A stretch of 64,000 nt of DNA from Blastomyces gilchristii SLH14081 (taxonomy: Eukaryota > Ascomycota > Eurotiomycetes > Onygenales > Ajellomycetaceae): assembly GCF_000003855.2 (NCBI RefSeq), contig NW_003101682.1, positions 4,181,632 through 4,245,631 on the forward strand. The letters are read 5' to 3'. Positions 11,766 through 22,610 of the stretch are shown piece after piece; positions within the stretch are counted from its first letter, which is position 1; each line of letters starts with the position of its first letter. A program made the translations under genes and the position numbers. The notes beneath the pieces are model-generated. The model made no database searches. It was given only the letters and a program-made list of their open reading frames with translations, and was not told the origin of the DNA.

Positions 11766-12997
11766 AGGCATTTTCTTTGAAGAATTATTTTCATTTCAAT
11801 CAAGAAATTTAAGTATTAATGAAAGCTCTTCAGCCACTGAAAAAGTAATCCTTACTTAAAAGAATATGAAATTATGACAGAACACAGCTCTGTTTTTAAT
11901 TCTTTGTAAGAATATTGTATAACACTCAGAGAAAAACACCTTACTTTTTCAAGAGAAGTAAAAAACTATTTCTAAGATCTTTTTTTTTTTGCATTAACTG
12001 CTGCAGAAGAATGAGATAGAAACTGCTAAGATATACACTACTATATACTCTCTATCAAGACTTTCCCTCTTCAGAGTCTTGATATTATAGAGAATATAAG
12101 TCTGTTTCTATATAATAATATAAATATTGTCAGTGAGATGTAGAGAAACTGGTTATTTATATCTTAAAATAGAAGACTTTGTCAATGATTATATCAATAT
12201 AGAGTTAATTCTCAAATTCAATAGAAATTTAGTGTTGCTGTTCTCAATCCCTTGCAGAATCTATTGAATATTGAGATATTAAAACTAGATTTAATATATC
12301 TCACTGTGCAGGGATCAAAGGCTCAGTCAGATCTTGAAATATACTGATTTTATAGTTGTTGTGTCTGCTGATTATGTATTGAATACAGTTGTCAAGGTAC
12401 CTTTTTCTACTTTTCTGCCGGGGATGGGCCAGATCGGAAGGGGCGGTACAAGGGTGAGACTTGGTGTAAAGACAGAGAGGGTTTTTCGCGGAGGATGCAC
12501 TTCAGATGTGTCCGTTGATTATGTGCTTGATACTATTGTCAAGGTATCTTTTTGTATTTTTCTGCCGGACGTGGGCCAGATTGAGAAGGGCGGTACATGG
12601 GAGGGACTTGGCATTGATGTTTTGGAACATCAAAGATAGACAGGGTTTTCATGGAAGTTGCTTCTCAGATATCTCCACAATTACAGGTCAGGGATCTTCC
12701 AAAATCAAGAAGATTGACGCATATTGCTAGGTCTCTTTGCCTTACAATTTGTATGGCAATTTGGCCCGGGGTTGTGGTGTGGTAGGGGTGAACGGGGGAT
12801 AATCCCACACAGGAGTTTTGAACAACGTCTGGTTCACATTTGGCTGGATAACTCCACCACCACACGGGGTATGCGGTCGGCGATGGGGTCAAAATGCTCG
12901 TATGATCGAGGGCTTTTCGATGGATCTATCGGCGGGTTCTTATTCGAAAAATTGAGCGAGTTCGTGATGGAGCGCTTTTTTGTCAACACTCTCTGAC
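11766..12997 (-). other. LINE-B 5' UTR with GC-rich island
   Basis: On the minus strand this matches the 5' UTRs of LINE-A (27334-28500) and LINE-C (38593-40740). The part at 12335-12990 is far richer in G+C than anything nearby and retains many CpG and CpC/GpG steps, while the same region of the other copies has lost them. Plus-strand open frames here (12334-12639 and others) are artefacts of the tandem repeat and have no support as genes. Confidence 0.8.
12361..12655 (-). repeat. Two-unit tandem repeat in LINE-B 5' UTR
   Basis: Two diverged copies of a roughly 150-bp unit. Anchors such as gattatg at 12370 and 12517 are 147 bp apart. Both units contain tttttctgccgg and gggcggtaca. The same duplication is present in LINE-A and LINE-C, so it belongs to the family. 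Confidence 0.8.
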
Positions 12998-15389
12998 TTG
13001 AAGAATGTGATAATGAAGAAATTATTCATGTTATATATAACTGAGTCTTCTGTGTTCTTCTCTGCCTCTTCTACTACTGTTTCTTCCTCTGTCACTCTTT
13101 CTTAATCTTCTACTCTTGTCTCTGTTTCTGATTCTTCTGCTTCTGCTATCTCTGTTTCTGTGACTCTTACTTCTACTACTTCTGCTCTTTCTGCTTCTGC
13201 TGTCTCTGCTTTCATTATCAGCTCTTCTCATTTCAAGAAGATATTGTATAGACTTAATAAATCATGTTTTTCAATATGTACACTTCTACTCTTCTTGTCA
13301 ATCTCTAAAAGAATTTATTATATAAAGACTGTGTATAATATGACTATCTGAAACTCAGTTATAAACACTGATTATTACATTCATTTTAAGTATTCATGAT
13401 AAGATAATTATTCATTTATATCAGAGAATCATCTCTTTTCTCTTCAGTGTTAAGATTGTAAGTCTTTTCTTTTTTCATCTTTTCTTTCTGACACTGATTG
13501 TTCTGTTCTTAGAGGAAATTGTTATGAGTTTTATTATACACAAAGTTATGACATTTATAGATATTAAGAAACTTTTTATAATTATTAAATTCAATATTAC
13601 AGATATATTCACTCTGATTAATATCTTCAAAATAATCAACTTATATCAGTCTATTCTCTGATATTTATTATCTGACTTTGTGATGCAGATAAAGAATATT
13701 CATGTTTTCAGAAATAAGAATATGAATGTTGTACTCTTTTATATCTACAGATATGAGACTTGTACATCTTATCTAGAATATCATTGTGAAAATGAGTTAT
13801 TCATATACTGTATTCTGCTTTCTGCATTTTCTTATCTCTCTCTCTCTCTTTCTAAGAAGTCTTGTGCATGTTGTAATTGCATGTATAATTCTAAGATCAG
13901 TGAGTGTGTGTTCAGTAATTATTATCCCTGCTTTTACAGTTTTATATACTAATAATAGTTCTTAGTTACTTCAGCATCAGAGATCATTTTAATTGAAGAT
14001 GATAACATCACTGAGACTACTCTCTCTTACTCTTAAGCTTCTTTCATCACTTTCTCTCTCTTCTGTTTGAGAAAGATTGTATACACACTGAGTTATAAGT
14101 GTTTGACTCTGAGTGACTCTCATCATTATTTATCTGATTCTGTATTCTCTTCTTCTTTTAATTCTTTCATCTTCATTTTCTCTGTCTTAACTTCTAGTTC
14201 TGCAGATCTTACACTCTTCTTCAATTTTTCTACATGCATATATACATATTTCTATATTAGTATTTCAGTCAATCTTATAATAAATGACATTAATATTATA
14301 CATAGAGTAGTAGAGAAATTGAAGACATACACAGTGTTATTACAAGAGTAGCTTACAGCTCTTGAATCTCTTACAGATCTCAAGTTTTGAGATTTCCTCT
14401 GTTTTTGATATTTTTCAGATGATATGATATTGAAAATAGATTAAATATATAATGTATGAAAATGAATAAAGTATATATAATAACATTTATCTTTTTACAG
14501 CTAACTCTTACAGTTGATAATCAATTCATTATCTCTTTTCTTTCTTACACTTTGTCTTTATCTGCTAGTCACTACTCTTACACAATCTCTATATAATACA
14601 GTATTCAGTAACTAGATTCAGCAGCTTTCATCTTGTGATTCTGTCTCATGCATTATACTGTCTCTCTTCACCTGCTCAGATTACTACAGTAAACAGCTTA
14701 TTAAAACTAATCTCATCTAATCTCTGAGCATTCTCAGAGATTAAGATAGCTTGATTTCACATGTCTGTGAATGTTTCAGATGCTTTATTCTCTGTTATCT
14801 CTGTAATTGAACTGATGTAAATAGTTGAATTCAACTCTGAATTTCTTTTTCTTCTATAATCTGACTCATGTGCAAGTCTGCTGCTTTGAGACTGCTCTTT
14901 ATCACATTGTGTTCACTGTCTATAGTATGTTATTATATAATCAGCTACAGTCTCATCACTTATTGAAGTATGATATTTAACTAATTTCTTCATTTCTTCT
15001 TATTCTTTTCTTATAATTATGAAAAGATTAGAATAAGTGAGATTGTCTGATTAATAAGTATCTATGATTTCTCTTACTTCATAAGACTTTTCAATTATAA
15101 GTCTCTTCTTTTTCAATACTGATAAGAGTGCTGTAAATAATCATAATTCACTCAGATCTTACATCTTTATTTTTATAAGATATAAATCATTTATTAAGTT
15201 ATATAAGATCTGTCTCTCTGATTCCTTCAATGTATATATTCTCAGAAAATGTGATTTAAGTATTTTATAGAGCTCAAATCATCTAGATTGAAACTTCTCA
15301 GAACTCTCATTGCATATAAGAACTCATATTCTCATCTTGAGACTCAATTTCTTAATTAGTGAGTCTCATATTCCTTTTAATTGAATTGC
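12998..15389. other. Gypsy-A copy 2, post-integrase region
   Basis: Homologous to 775-3147 of copy 1. It begins in mid-element at the LINE-B junction; the 3' LTR lies outside the window. The C-rich segment of copy 1 (820-990) has become a TC-rich segment here (13050-13225), mostly by CC-to-TC and CG-to-TG changes. The plus-strand blocks 13680-13952 and 14067-14351 match the antisense frames of copy 1. Confidence 0.75.
13680..14351 (+). pseudogene. Possible antisense Cys-rich ORF in Gypsy-A copy 2
   Basis: The plus-strand counterpart of 1439-2111. The first block keeps the Cys cluster CACCNC and CILL but has lost others to Tyr (YRYETCTSYLEY against CRCEACMSCLRC), as expected from TGT-to-TAT changes. 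The second block keeps FNFST and VVEKL...TVLLQE. Both blocks remain open although the element is heavily mutated. Function unknown; this may be a chance frame. Confidence 0.33.
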
Positions 15390-16500
15390 TTAGTTCAGGA
15401 GTAACTTGTTAGATTTTGTCTGTGTGTGACTGATCTCTTTCAATCTTGATTTCACATCTGTGACTGCTGTGTTTATAACTGTTTCATCTGCAATCACTGT
15501 TCTCTTCTTGACCTTTTTCAAAGCATTCTTCAGGATGCGCGGATGCAATTCATATAACAAATAGAATGATAAATGCTTGAATACTGCATGCTGTTGAATC
15601 TGTGTGACTAATAGCACCTGTCTCAAATATTCATCTCATAGTCTCATTGACTTGCTCACTAGATATTTTGTCAGCATGTTACTCAGGATTTCATTTCAGT
15701 GTTTCATCTTCTTATTTGTTCATGAGGTATATGATGTTGTTCTACAATATCTTATCTGTAACTGGCTTATGAAATGCCTTATCACTTCTTCTACAAGGTT
15801 CACATTATTATCAGTTAGAATCTCACACAGTATTTCATACTTAATATAAATCTTATTATATAGAAACTTCATTACTATCTTCTCTATCATCTCTGAAACT
15901 GCTTTTACAACTGGCCAGTCAGTAGTATAATTAATAGCAGGGATTATTCATTGATTTTCATTTAACATTCATAGCAGTATATCTATGAGATTCATCTCTT
16001 ATCAATTGAATAATTGTATTATATATTTCATCTGATGTTGTACTTTCTCACATTTCAATCCTTTCTTAGATTCTTTCACAATCTGATAATTCAGACACTC
16101 ATGAGTGTACATCTGAATGTTCTCAGCCATGCTTGGCCAGTATACTCTTGATTCAAGTACACTCATGAGTTCAAGACTTTCTAAGTGACTGAATTCCTTG
16201 TGTATATGAGTTACTAAGTCACATCTAAATAAATATTCTAGATAGAGAGCTTCTATCTATTCTAGATTATAGTAAAGCATAACATTATTTTCTAATTTCT
16301 TCAGCTTGAAGTGTGAAAGTATCTCTTCTATCACTTTCACAAGATCTTTATCATCTGATATCTTGTCATTTTTCAAGTGAGAGATTATTATATCTGCTCA
16401 TTCTGATTTCTTACACTCTCTCAGTGTGTTTAACACAAACTTCTCTTATATCTGATTCACAGAACTCTCACTCATGAAATCATGTCTGTAACTGATTATA
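15390..16500 (-). pseudogene. Gypsy-A copy 2 integrase region
   Basis: Collinear with copy 1 integrase (3148-4261). The C-terminal open piece 15626-15390 contains LHPRILKNALKKVKK. Further upstream the core reads TNKKMKH, again with Lys where a catalytic Glu is expected. More stops than copy 1. Confidence 0.8.
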
Positions 16501-17830
16501 TCAGATATCACAGTGTCTGATTTTTTTCAGTATTTAATATGAAGATTATACACTTAGAACTCTAAGATTTAACATACTAAGTGTTTGAAAGATTTTATCA
16601 TTAATTGTAGATAGATGAGGCTTTTATAATCTGTGATCACTGTTATTATATACTCATTATTAATATATCTATCTCACAATGCCAGTGCATGCTTAATTAC
16701 TAGCAATTTCTTTTTATACACTGAGTAATTGAGCTCAGTGTCTAATAGTTTTCTATTATCATACATCACTGAGTGCAGCTTGCTGTTCTTGCTCATCTGT
16801 AGAAGAGTGTCTCTGATAGCTCATTCAGATACATCTATCTTGATATAGAAAGGTTTATCACAATCTAGTTAAATAAGCACTGAGAATATTATTACATATT
16901 TTCTCAGTGTGAGAAAAGTCACTTCACACACAGTATTTCAGATAATTGACTAAAACTTCTTCTTTCACAGATTAGTATCTATTTCTCTTAAGAGATGTGA
17001 GAGTGATACAGCTATTTATATGAAATTCTTGATAAATCTACAGTAATATAAGAGTAACTCAAGAAACTGTTATACATAGTGTATATTTCTCAACTATGAT
17101 CAATTCACTATGACATTCAATTTCTCTGAAATGAGATGTATACAGTCATTATTCACTACATGTTCTATGAACTTCAACTCTTTTATTTTAAACATACACT
17201 TTGTTGATTTGATATAGAGCTTATACTCTGTCAGAGTTATAAGCACTTTGTCAAGATACTTCAGATATTCATCATATAAGTTTGAGCAGACTAGAATGTT
17301 ATTCAGGTATACAAGAAATGAGATTTCATTCTATTTATGAAGAATTGTATTGATCATTGTTTGAAAGATAATAGATACATTTATCAGACTAAATAACATT
17401 ATCAGAAATTCAAACTTCTCTCATTGTATATTAAATGTGATTTATGATACTGATAGTTCATCTACACAGATCTGCTAATATTCTGAGAGAAGATTAATCT
17501 TTAATAGATATCAGGTATTTTCAACTGTATTCAACTATTATTGAATCTGTGATAATAAGTATTCATTCTTGATTATAAGCTTGTTGAGTGCTTAATAATC
17601 AATACACATTCATCATCTCTCACTTATCTTTTTCATGAATAGAACTGGAAAGTCTCATGTACTTGATAAGAGTTATATAAGATCATGTTCTAGAAGGTCT
17701 GTGATCTGACACTTCTGTTCTTCAAGATGTGTTTATGATAGAGACTTCACATTTTAATTAACTGATTTCATGTCTCTCATGTTAATCTCATGTACAAATC
17801 CTCATTTCAGTGATAATTTCAGTGAAAGAT
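16501..17830 (-). pseudogene. Gypsy-A copy 2 RNase H and reverse transcriptase
   Basis: Collinear with 4262-5590. By alignment it covers RNase H (about 16500-17000) and RT (about 17000-17830), but no open frame longer than about 60 codons remains on the minus strand. The assignment rests on nucleotide similarity to copy 1, which is clear along the whole length. Confidence 0.8.
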
Positions 17831-18637
17831 CTGTTCAGAAGATCTTCTTATACTTCTTCAGAAGTTTCTTCATATGTTTGTTCTTCTGTATATTCTTTAT
17901 CTTGATTTCCTCTGCTTTCAGATCTCATATGATATACAGAATGCTTTTGAATGAGATCTTGTAAATCATTCTCTTTGCTTATTGATGTGTAAGCAGATTT
18001 AATTCTTCTATATCAGAGATGTAAAATGTCCTTCTCATATCAGTTGATAGAATTGTATGAACTGTTTTCTTCTTATCAGTGAACTGTATATGATATGTAC
18101 ATCATTGAATCTGCAGATTGAATCTTTGAAATCAATTAAGTCTGAGAATAAGATTATATTTCATGTTCTGCAGCTCTCACACTCAAATATAGCAAGATTA
18201 TTCTTCAAAGTGCAAGGGAACTCTTACTCTTACAGATGATATGAAATATTAATTATCAGACAATCTTATACATCAGAGATTCTTCACTCAGCAGATCTCT
18301 TTCAGTCTTCAGAATATATAATCATTAATATATTGTATAAAAGCTTCTGTATCTGTTTACACTTTTGCAGTCATCTCTCAATTCTTATTCAAGTGCTCTT
18401 TATACATTGACATTTCAGATCTCAAGACATTGAGATGAGTGTCTGCTTCATCATTCTCACTCATACCTCATTCAGAAGCCTGCTTTCTCTTAATATTTAC
18501 AGAATTCAGAGAGTCATCTAACACAGGCATCTCTTTCACTTTGAAGGCTTTTCATAGAATATCAGTAAGTGTCTTCAAGCTCACTGATTCTGCTAGTTTT
18601 TCAACTCTCTTGCTTCTCTTGACTGTGTATGCTGTAT
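17831..18637 (-). pseudogene. Gypsy-A copy 2 protease/linker
   Basis: Collinear with the protease region of copy 1. It has no recognisable active site left. The plus-strand frames 17770-17964, 18057-18239 and 18439-18675 mirror similar plus-strand frames in copy 1 and are read as shadows. Confidence 0.6.
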
Positions 18638-19546
18638 GCAATCTTTTACATCATGATTTTAGCATCTGCAGTTAAAGCAAGCTTAATACTCATAATATCA
18701 AGATTTTCACTCAGAGAATTTCTTTTTCAGAGAATTTAACACTTTAGCAATGACATTCAAACCTAGATTCATCATATTCAGATGTGTAACTTGTATTGTA
18801 TAAGTCTGATTACTCATTCTTCATTGAGACATACTCAATAGCAGTATTTTCTGTCACAGTTGACTCACTTATTTCTGTACAATGAGAATGTTATATGCTT
18901 TCTTCACTGTGTCTGACTGTGAGGTTAAGCATTTTCATTCCACTCTCAACTCAGGTGTAAGATCATGAATGAAGATCTATAAACAGAAAGATGTTAAAAG
19001 CTCTTTATTCAATATGAGATAGTGTAAGCTGAAGTGTGTGAAGTATGATGTAAGATCACTCACTTATCTACACTCAGTAAAGTATTTATAATGCTTATCT
19101 TATATGTTCACTTTGTCAAAGTTGTGTAAGATTCATTTGAAAAACTCATTTCATGTTTGTGAGAATGAATATCATTTCAGATCTGTGAGATTCATCTTTT
19201 CATCAGTCATTCATAATAACTTTGCTTTTTCATGTAGAAATGTAACAGATCTTAAGACTTATTGAAATTCTATTAACTGTCTGTCTGTAAGTTCACATTC
19301 AATTCAATAATATAATTGCATCTGACTTAGCCAGCTGATTGCAGCATCATTTTTTCAGTCATCATTGAAGCTTGATGACTCTGGCAGATCTTTCAGCTTG
19401 ATATAGCTCATGCTCAGATTCTCATGCTGCACAGCAGTCTCAGATGTTGTGTATGCTTCTAAAGAGATTATGAATGATTGTGATGAAACCTTCAAATTCA
19501 GTGTAGTCATTTATCTGTGTAAACATTTGATCTCCTGCTGCAGACC
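18638..19546 (-). pseudogene. Gypsy-A copy 2 gag, 5' end lost
   Basis: Collinear with copy 1 gag. The zinc knuckle at 18679-18638 reads C-F-N-C-R-C-stop-N-H-x4-C; all four metal ligands are kept with the right spacing, but a TAA sits where Gln is in copy 1. The gene ends abruptly at 19546 where the hAT element begins (equivalent to about 7298 in copy 1). The leader, primer site and 5' LTR of this copy are not found on the other side of the hAT element. Confidence 0.8.
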
Positions 19547-19557
19547 TAGACTGACCG
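19547..19557 (+). repeat. hAT left terminal inverted repeat
   Basis: TAGACTGACCG, the exact inverse of 25335-25345. It is followed by tgtgaccgtg, which is also present at the matching end of the 36.5-kb derivative. Confidence 0.9.
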
Positions 19558-19916
19558 TGTGACCGTGTCTGAAACCAGAATCAAACTTTACAGTTGTCAT
19601 GTTGCCTAAAAGCATTACTTCTGATCATGATTTGTGTTCATCACATTGATCTCAAATCATGTTATTTCAAATATTAAAGGTTTCACATTCACTTATCAAA
19701 TAAAAATGAAGTCTCAGATAAAGAATATATTTAAATTCTTAATCACATTTTCATTCTGATTTCATTATTGAGAATAGTATTAAATGAGACTATGAAATCA
19801 TTTCTCACTTACATAATATCATAACATAGTACTCATTTGTTGAAAATTTAATAGAGAGTGTTATTAAATATCATTACTTTTCTGAACACAGATTATAATT
19901 CATATAATTTTAATTA

Positions 19917-20040
19917 TAAAAAAAATATAAAATACAAAAAATAAAACAAAAATAAGAAAAAATCACAATGAAAAAAAAGAAAAATAAAAAAATAAAATAA
20001 AATAAAAATAAAAAAATAAAAAATAAAAATAAAAAAAATT
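19917..20040 (+). repeat. A-rich simple sequence
   Basis: Nearly pure A with scattered T and few G/C (runs such as aaaataaaaataaaa). Low complexity; no coding value. Confidence 0.9.
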
Positions 20041-21144
20041 AAGATAACAGAGCTGCAGTACTCTTAAAATACTTACTTCTCAGAATCTTTACAATGTTTA
20101 TTATCAATCATGTATTTCTCACAGTGAGAGTAACACAGTCAGGATGAGTCATTGTCTTAACATTATCTAATAAATAATCAGTATATATCTGTATAAATGT
20201 GAATAATTAGAAAATATACACTTAAAAAGTGTGATCAGGGTGAACTCTGCTACTACTTGAATAATATTAAGAACAGAACACTGAAATTGATGATTCTTCT
20301 CATCAATTTCATGAACAAGATATGTGAAGATGATCTTGAAGAATATAAGATTCTCTGACTTCTGATAAAAGCATATCTCACAGAAAGACTCTATTTTCAT
20401 AATATCAGAGACTGAGTATTATTAAAAAGCATTACTTTTATATAATACATATACACTTACTGCAGCAATTCATTCTCTGCATATATGACTGAGAGTTATA
20501 GCTTTCTCATGCTACACAGCTCTCTCTGAAATACTGCTGCTGATTTGCAACTTATGCAGTCTCTCAGTTCAGCATACACTGTGTGTATGCAGCCCTGCAT
20601 GCTGGGGCTGTGTTGATCATTATAGCCTGGCGTGGTACTTGCTTTTCGCAGGCCATGTTTCATTTGATTAAGGGAGAGAGAGAGAGGACATGACTTCTGT
20701 TTTATTTGAGAAGAGAATGAGTAATTGAATCTGTAGAAGATAATTTAATTTCTTCTGTATTTGAAATTTGATTAGTCTATACTCTTCAATTTGAGAGTTT
20801 CTGAGAGTGTTTTAATAGTTTTCATACCAGCTTGGAATTAGTGGTTGATTGAAGAAGAGAAAAGAGAGAAGAAAGAAATGAGAATAACTTATCTTTATAA
20901 TATGAAAACAGAGAATTGCTGCAATCATTCATTCTAGTAATAAAGATCTGTTTTCTGCCTGTATCTCTGATACAGATTATATAATAACTGTATATAAAGA
21001 ATATTAACAGTACATATATTGAATGAAGATGATGTTGCTATATAACACTGTAGCTGTTTTCATACATCTCTGAAAGCTGTTAATATTTTCTTTAAGTCTC
21101 TTTATATTTAATAAGTCAGTAATATATTTCAATGCACTTCTTCT

Positions 21145-21146
<2 letters not shown>

Positions 21147-21175
<29 letters not shown>

Positions 21176-21265
21176 CTATTATTACTATTATTATCATTAC
21201 TATCACTTTCACTATTATCATTATCATCATTATTATCATTATCATCATTATTATTATATCATTTC
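21147..21265 (+). repeat. CAT/ATT triplet repeat tract
   Basis: Starts as (CAT)n then shifts to mixed ATT/ATC/ACT triplets. The His/Tyr-rich open frame across it (21132-21368) is a by-product of the repeat. Confidence 0.9.
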
Positions 21266-21802
21266 TGACTGCCTCTTCTACCTTCACCTCTCTTCAACAC
21301 TCACTGAAATCAATCATGTTATTCTTCTTCAAATATTTCATAGGCCTGCGGATCATCAAGGCGCGTGAGCACTGTCACAGATTGAAGAAAGAGAAGAAGA
21401 AGACATTCAAGCAGGAGAAGACAAATTATAAGACATGTTATAATATCTTAAAGAGACTTTATAAGAAAGTAGAATGATAATGATTTTAAGTAACACTTCT
21501 GATAGATTTAGACTGAACTAAGTATAGAAATAATGTGAATAACACTGTCTATGAGAGATTGAAGAAGAAGATAGTGAAGAGTCTTATATAGTAGTGATGA
21601 AACCAGAAGAAGTTCTGAGAATGATTTAAGACTAAGATAAAGAGAGAGAGAGAGAAGAAGAGTATTACTGTAAATAAATAATGACAGAAGAAGATTAAAA
21701 GAGTGTTAAAGTAAGAGATAAAAAAGTCAAAACTGATAAGTTTTTTATTTATTAAGAGATAATGATTTTTAATAATACTTCTATTCTCTAATTGATTAGC
21801 AG

Positions 21803-22087
21803 GAGCTGACAGAGAAGAAGAGAATTAAGGCCTTGTTCAGGTCTTGAATATGCTTCATGATTTAGAACATTGAGAAGACAGCTCTGCTCTCTGAGCATAT
21901 CAATCTACTTGCTGCTGAAGTGAAACCTGAGACAGCAGATCAGAAAATGCGGGATTTTAAGGCATAGATTGACCTGGCTGAGAGGAAGCAGTGAGAACTC
22001 TTCTCTGAGAAGGTAATGAAGAGAGATTTTAAGATAATTATTATCTCAGATAAGAAGAAGAAGAAGAAGAAGAAGAATAAGAAGTGA
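21803..22087 (+). pseudogene. Possible upstream exon in hAT element, lysine-rich tail
   Basis: An in-frame stretch of 95 codons with four internal stops follows an intron-like 3' end (ctctaattgattag, ending 21799). It reads ELTEKKRIKALF, then EKTALLSEHINLLAAEVK, a charged helical segment, and ends in a run of Lys before TGA at 22085-22087. The look is coiled-coil plus basic tail. I do not recognise it; it may be a second gene carried by the element or the N-terminal part of its transposase. Region 21340-21480, with KEKKKTFKQEK, is similar in character. Confidence 0.35.
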
Positions 22088-22610
22088 ATTATAAAGAATA
22101 ATAAGAAGAATAAGAAAGAGAAGAAAGATAATGAGTAGAAAAAGTTTTTTTCTTTTTATATTAATTAGTTATAAGTTCATAATTATTAATAATTGACATT
22201 AATTTTAAGTTTTCAAAAATTATTGTACAAGTTGTAATCAATGTGAGGAATAATATATATATATATATTTAACTATCATGATTCACAAATCACTATAATA
22301 TATAAGTATCAATATTTTTTCAACATTGATATTCACAATATTAATATATTTTTAATGATATTATCTGATAATGTAATTCGATAACACTCTCTTTCACAAT
22401 ATTAATATATTTCAAGAAATATAACAGAGATTAATCAAGATTATTTATTTACTTTTATACATTGATAATATTCAATCTGAGTTAGTACTAAAATTATAAC
22501 TAAGCTAAGAAAGAAGATTATTTTCTCTTATTATAATTCTTCTTACACATATCAGTGATCAGTTACTATCTTTATTAAAAATAAATTATCATCTTTCTTA
22601 AATCTTTATT
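22088..22610. other. AT-rich spacer within hAT
   Basis: No gene seen. It contains an (AT)n run at about 22255-22268 and one copy of the 21-bp motif at 22369-22388. Confidence 0.5.

Larger units (their letters stand above)
19558..21802. other. hAT left non-transposase region
   Basis: About 2.2 kb with no recognised protein. It holds an A-rich block (19917-20040); a short less AT-rich stretch (20560-20680) with a 6-bp hairpin CAGCCC/GGGCTG at 20590-20610; a minus-strand open frame of 77 codons (20400-20167) with no known motif; and a trinucleotide/triplet-like tract (21147-21265). Three inverted copies of a 21-bp motif lie at 19600, 19858 and 20416. The stretch at 20560-20680 could be promoter or UTR of the transposase; that is a guess. 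Confidence 0.5.

Noticed and set aside
12334..12996. Overlapping open frames with Gly-rich and Cys-containing translations in a GC-rich stretch
   Set aside because: They lie in the LINE 5' UTR, exist because the tandem unit has few stops, and are not conserved in the other copies.
13031..13231. Minus-strand Arg/Ser-rich frame resembling an SR protein
   Set aside because: It is the antisense of the TC-rich decayed Pro/Ser tract of Gypsy-A; low complexity only.
21132..21368. His/Tyr-rich frame
   Set aside because: Translation of a CAT/ATT triplet repeat.
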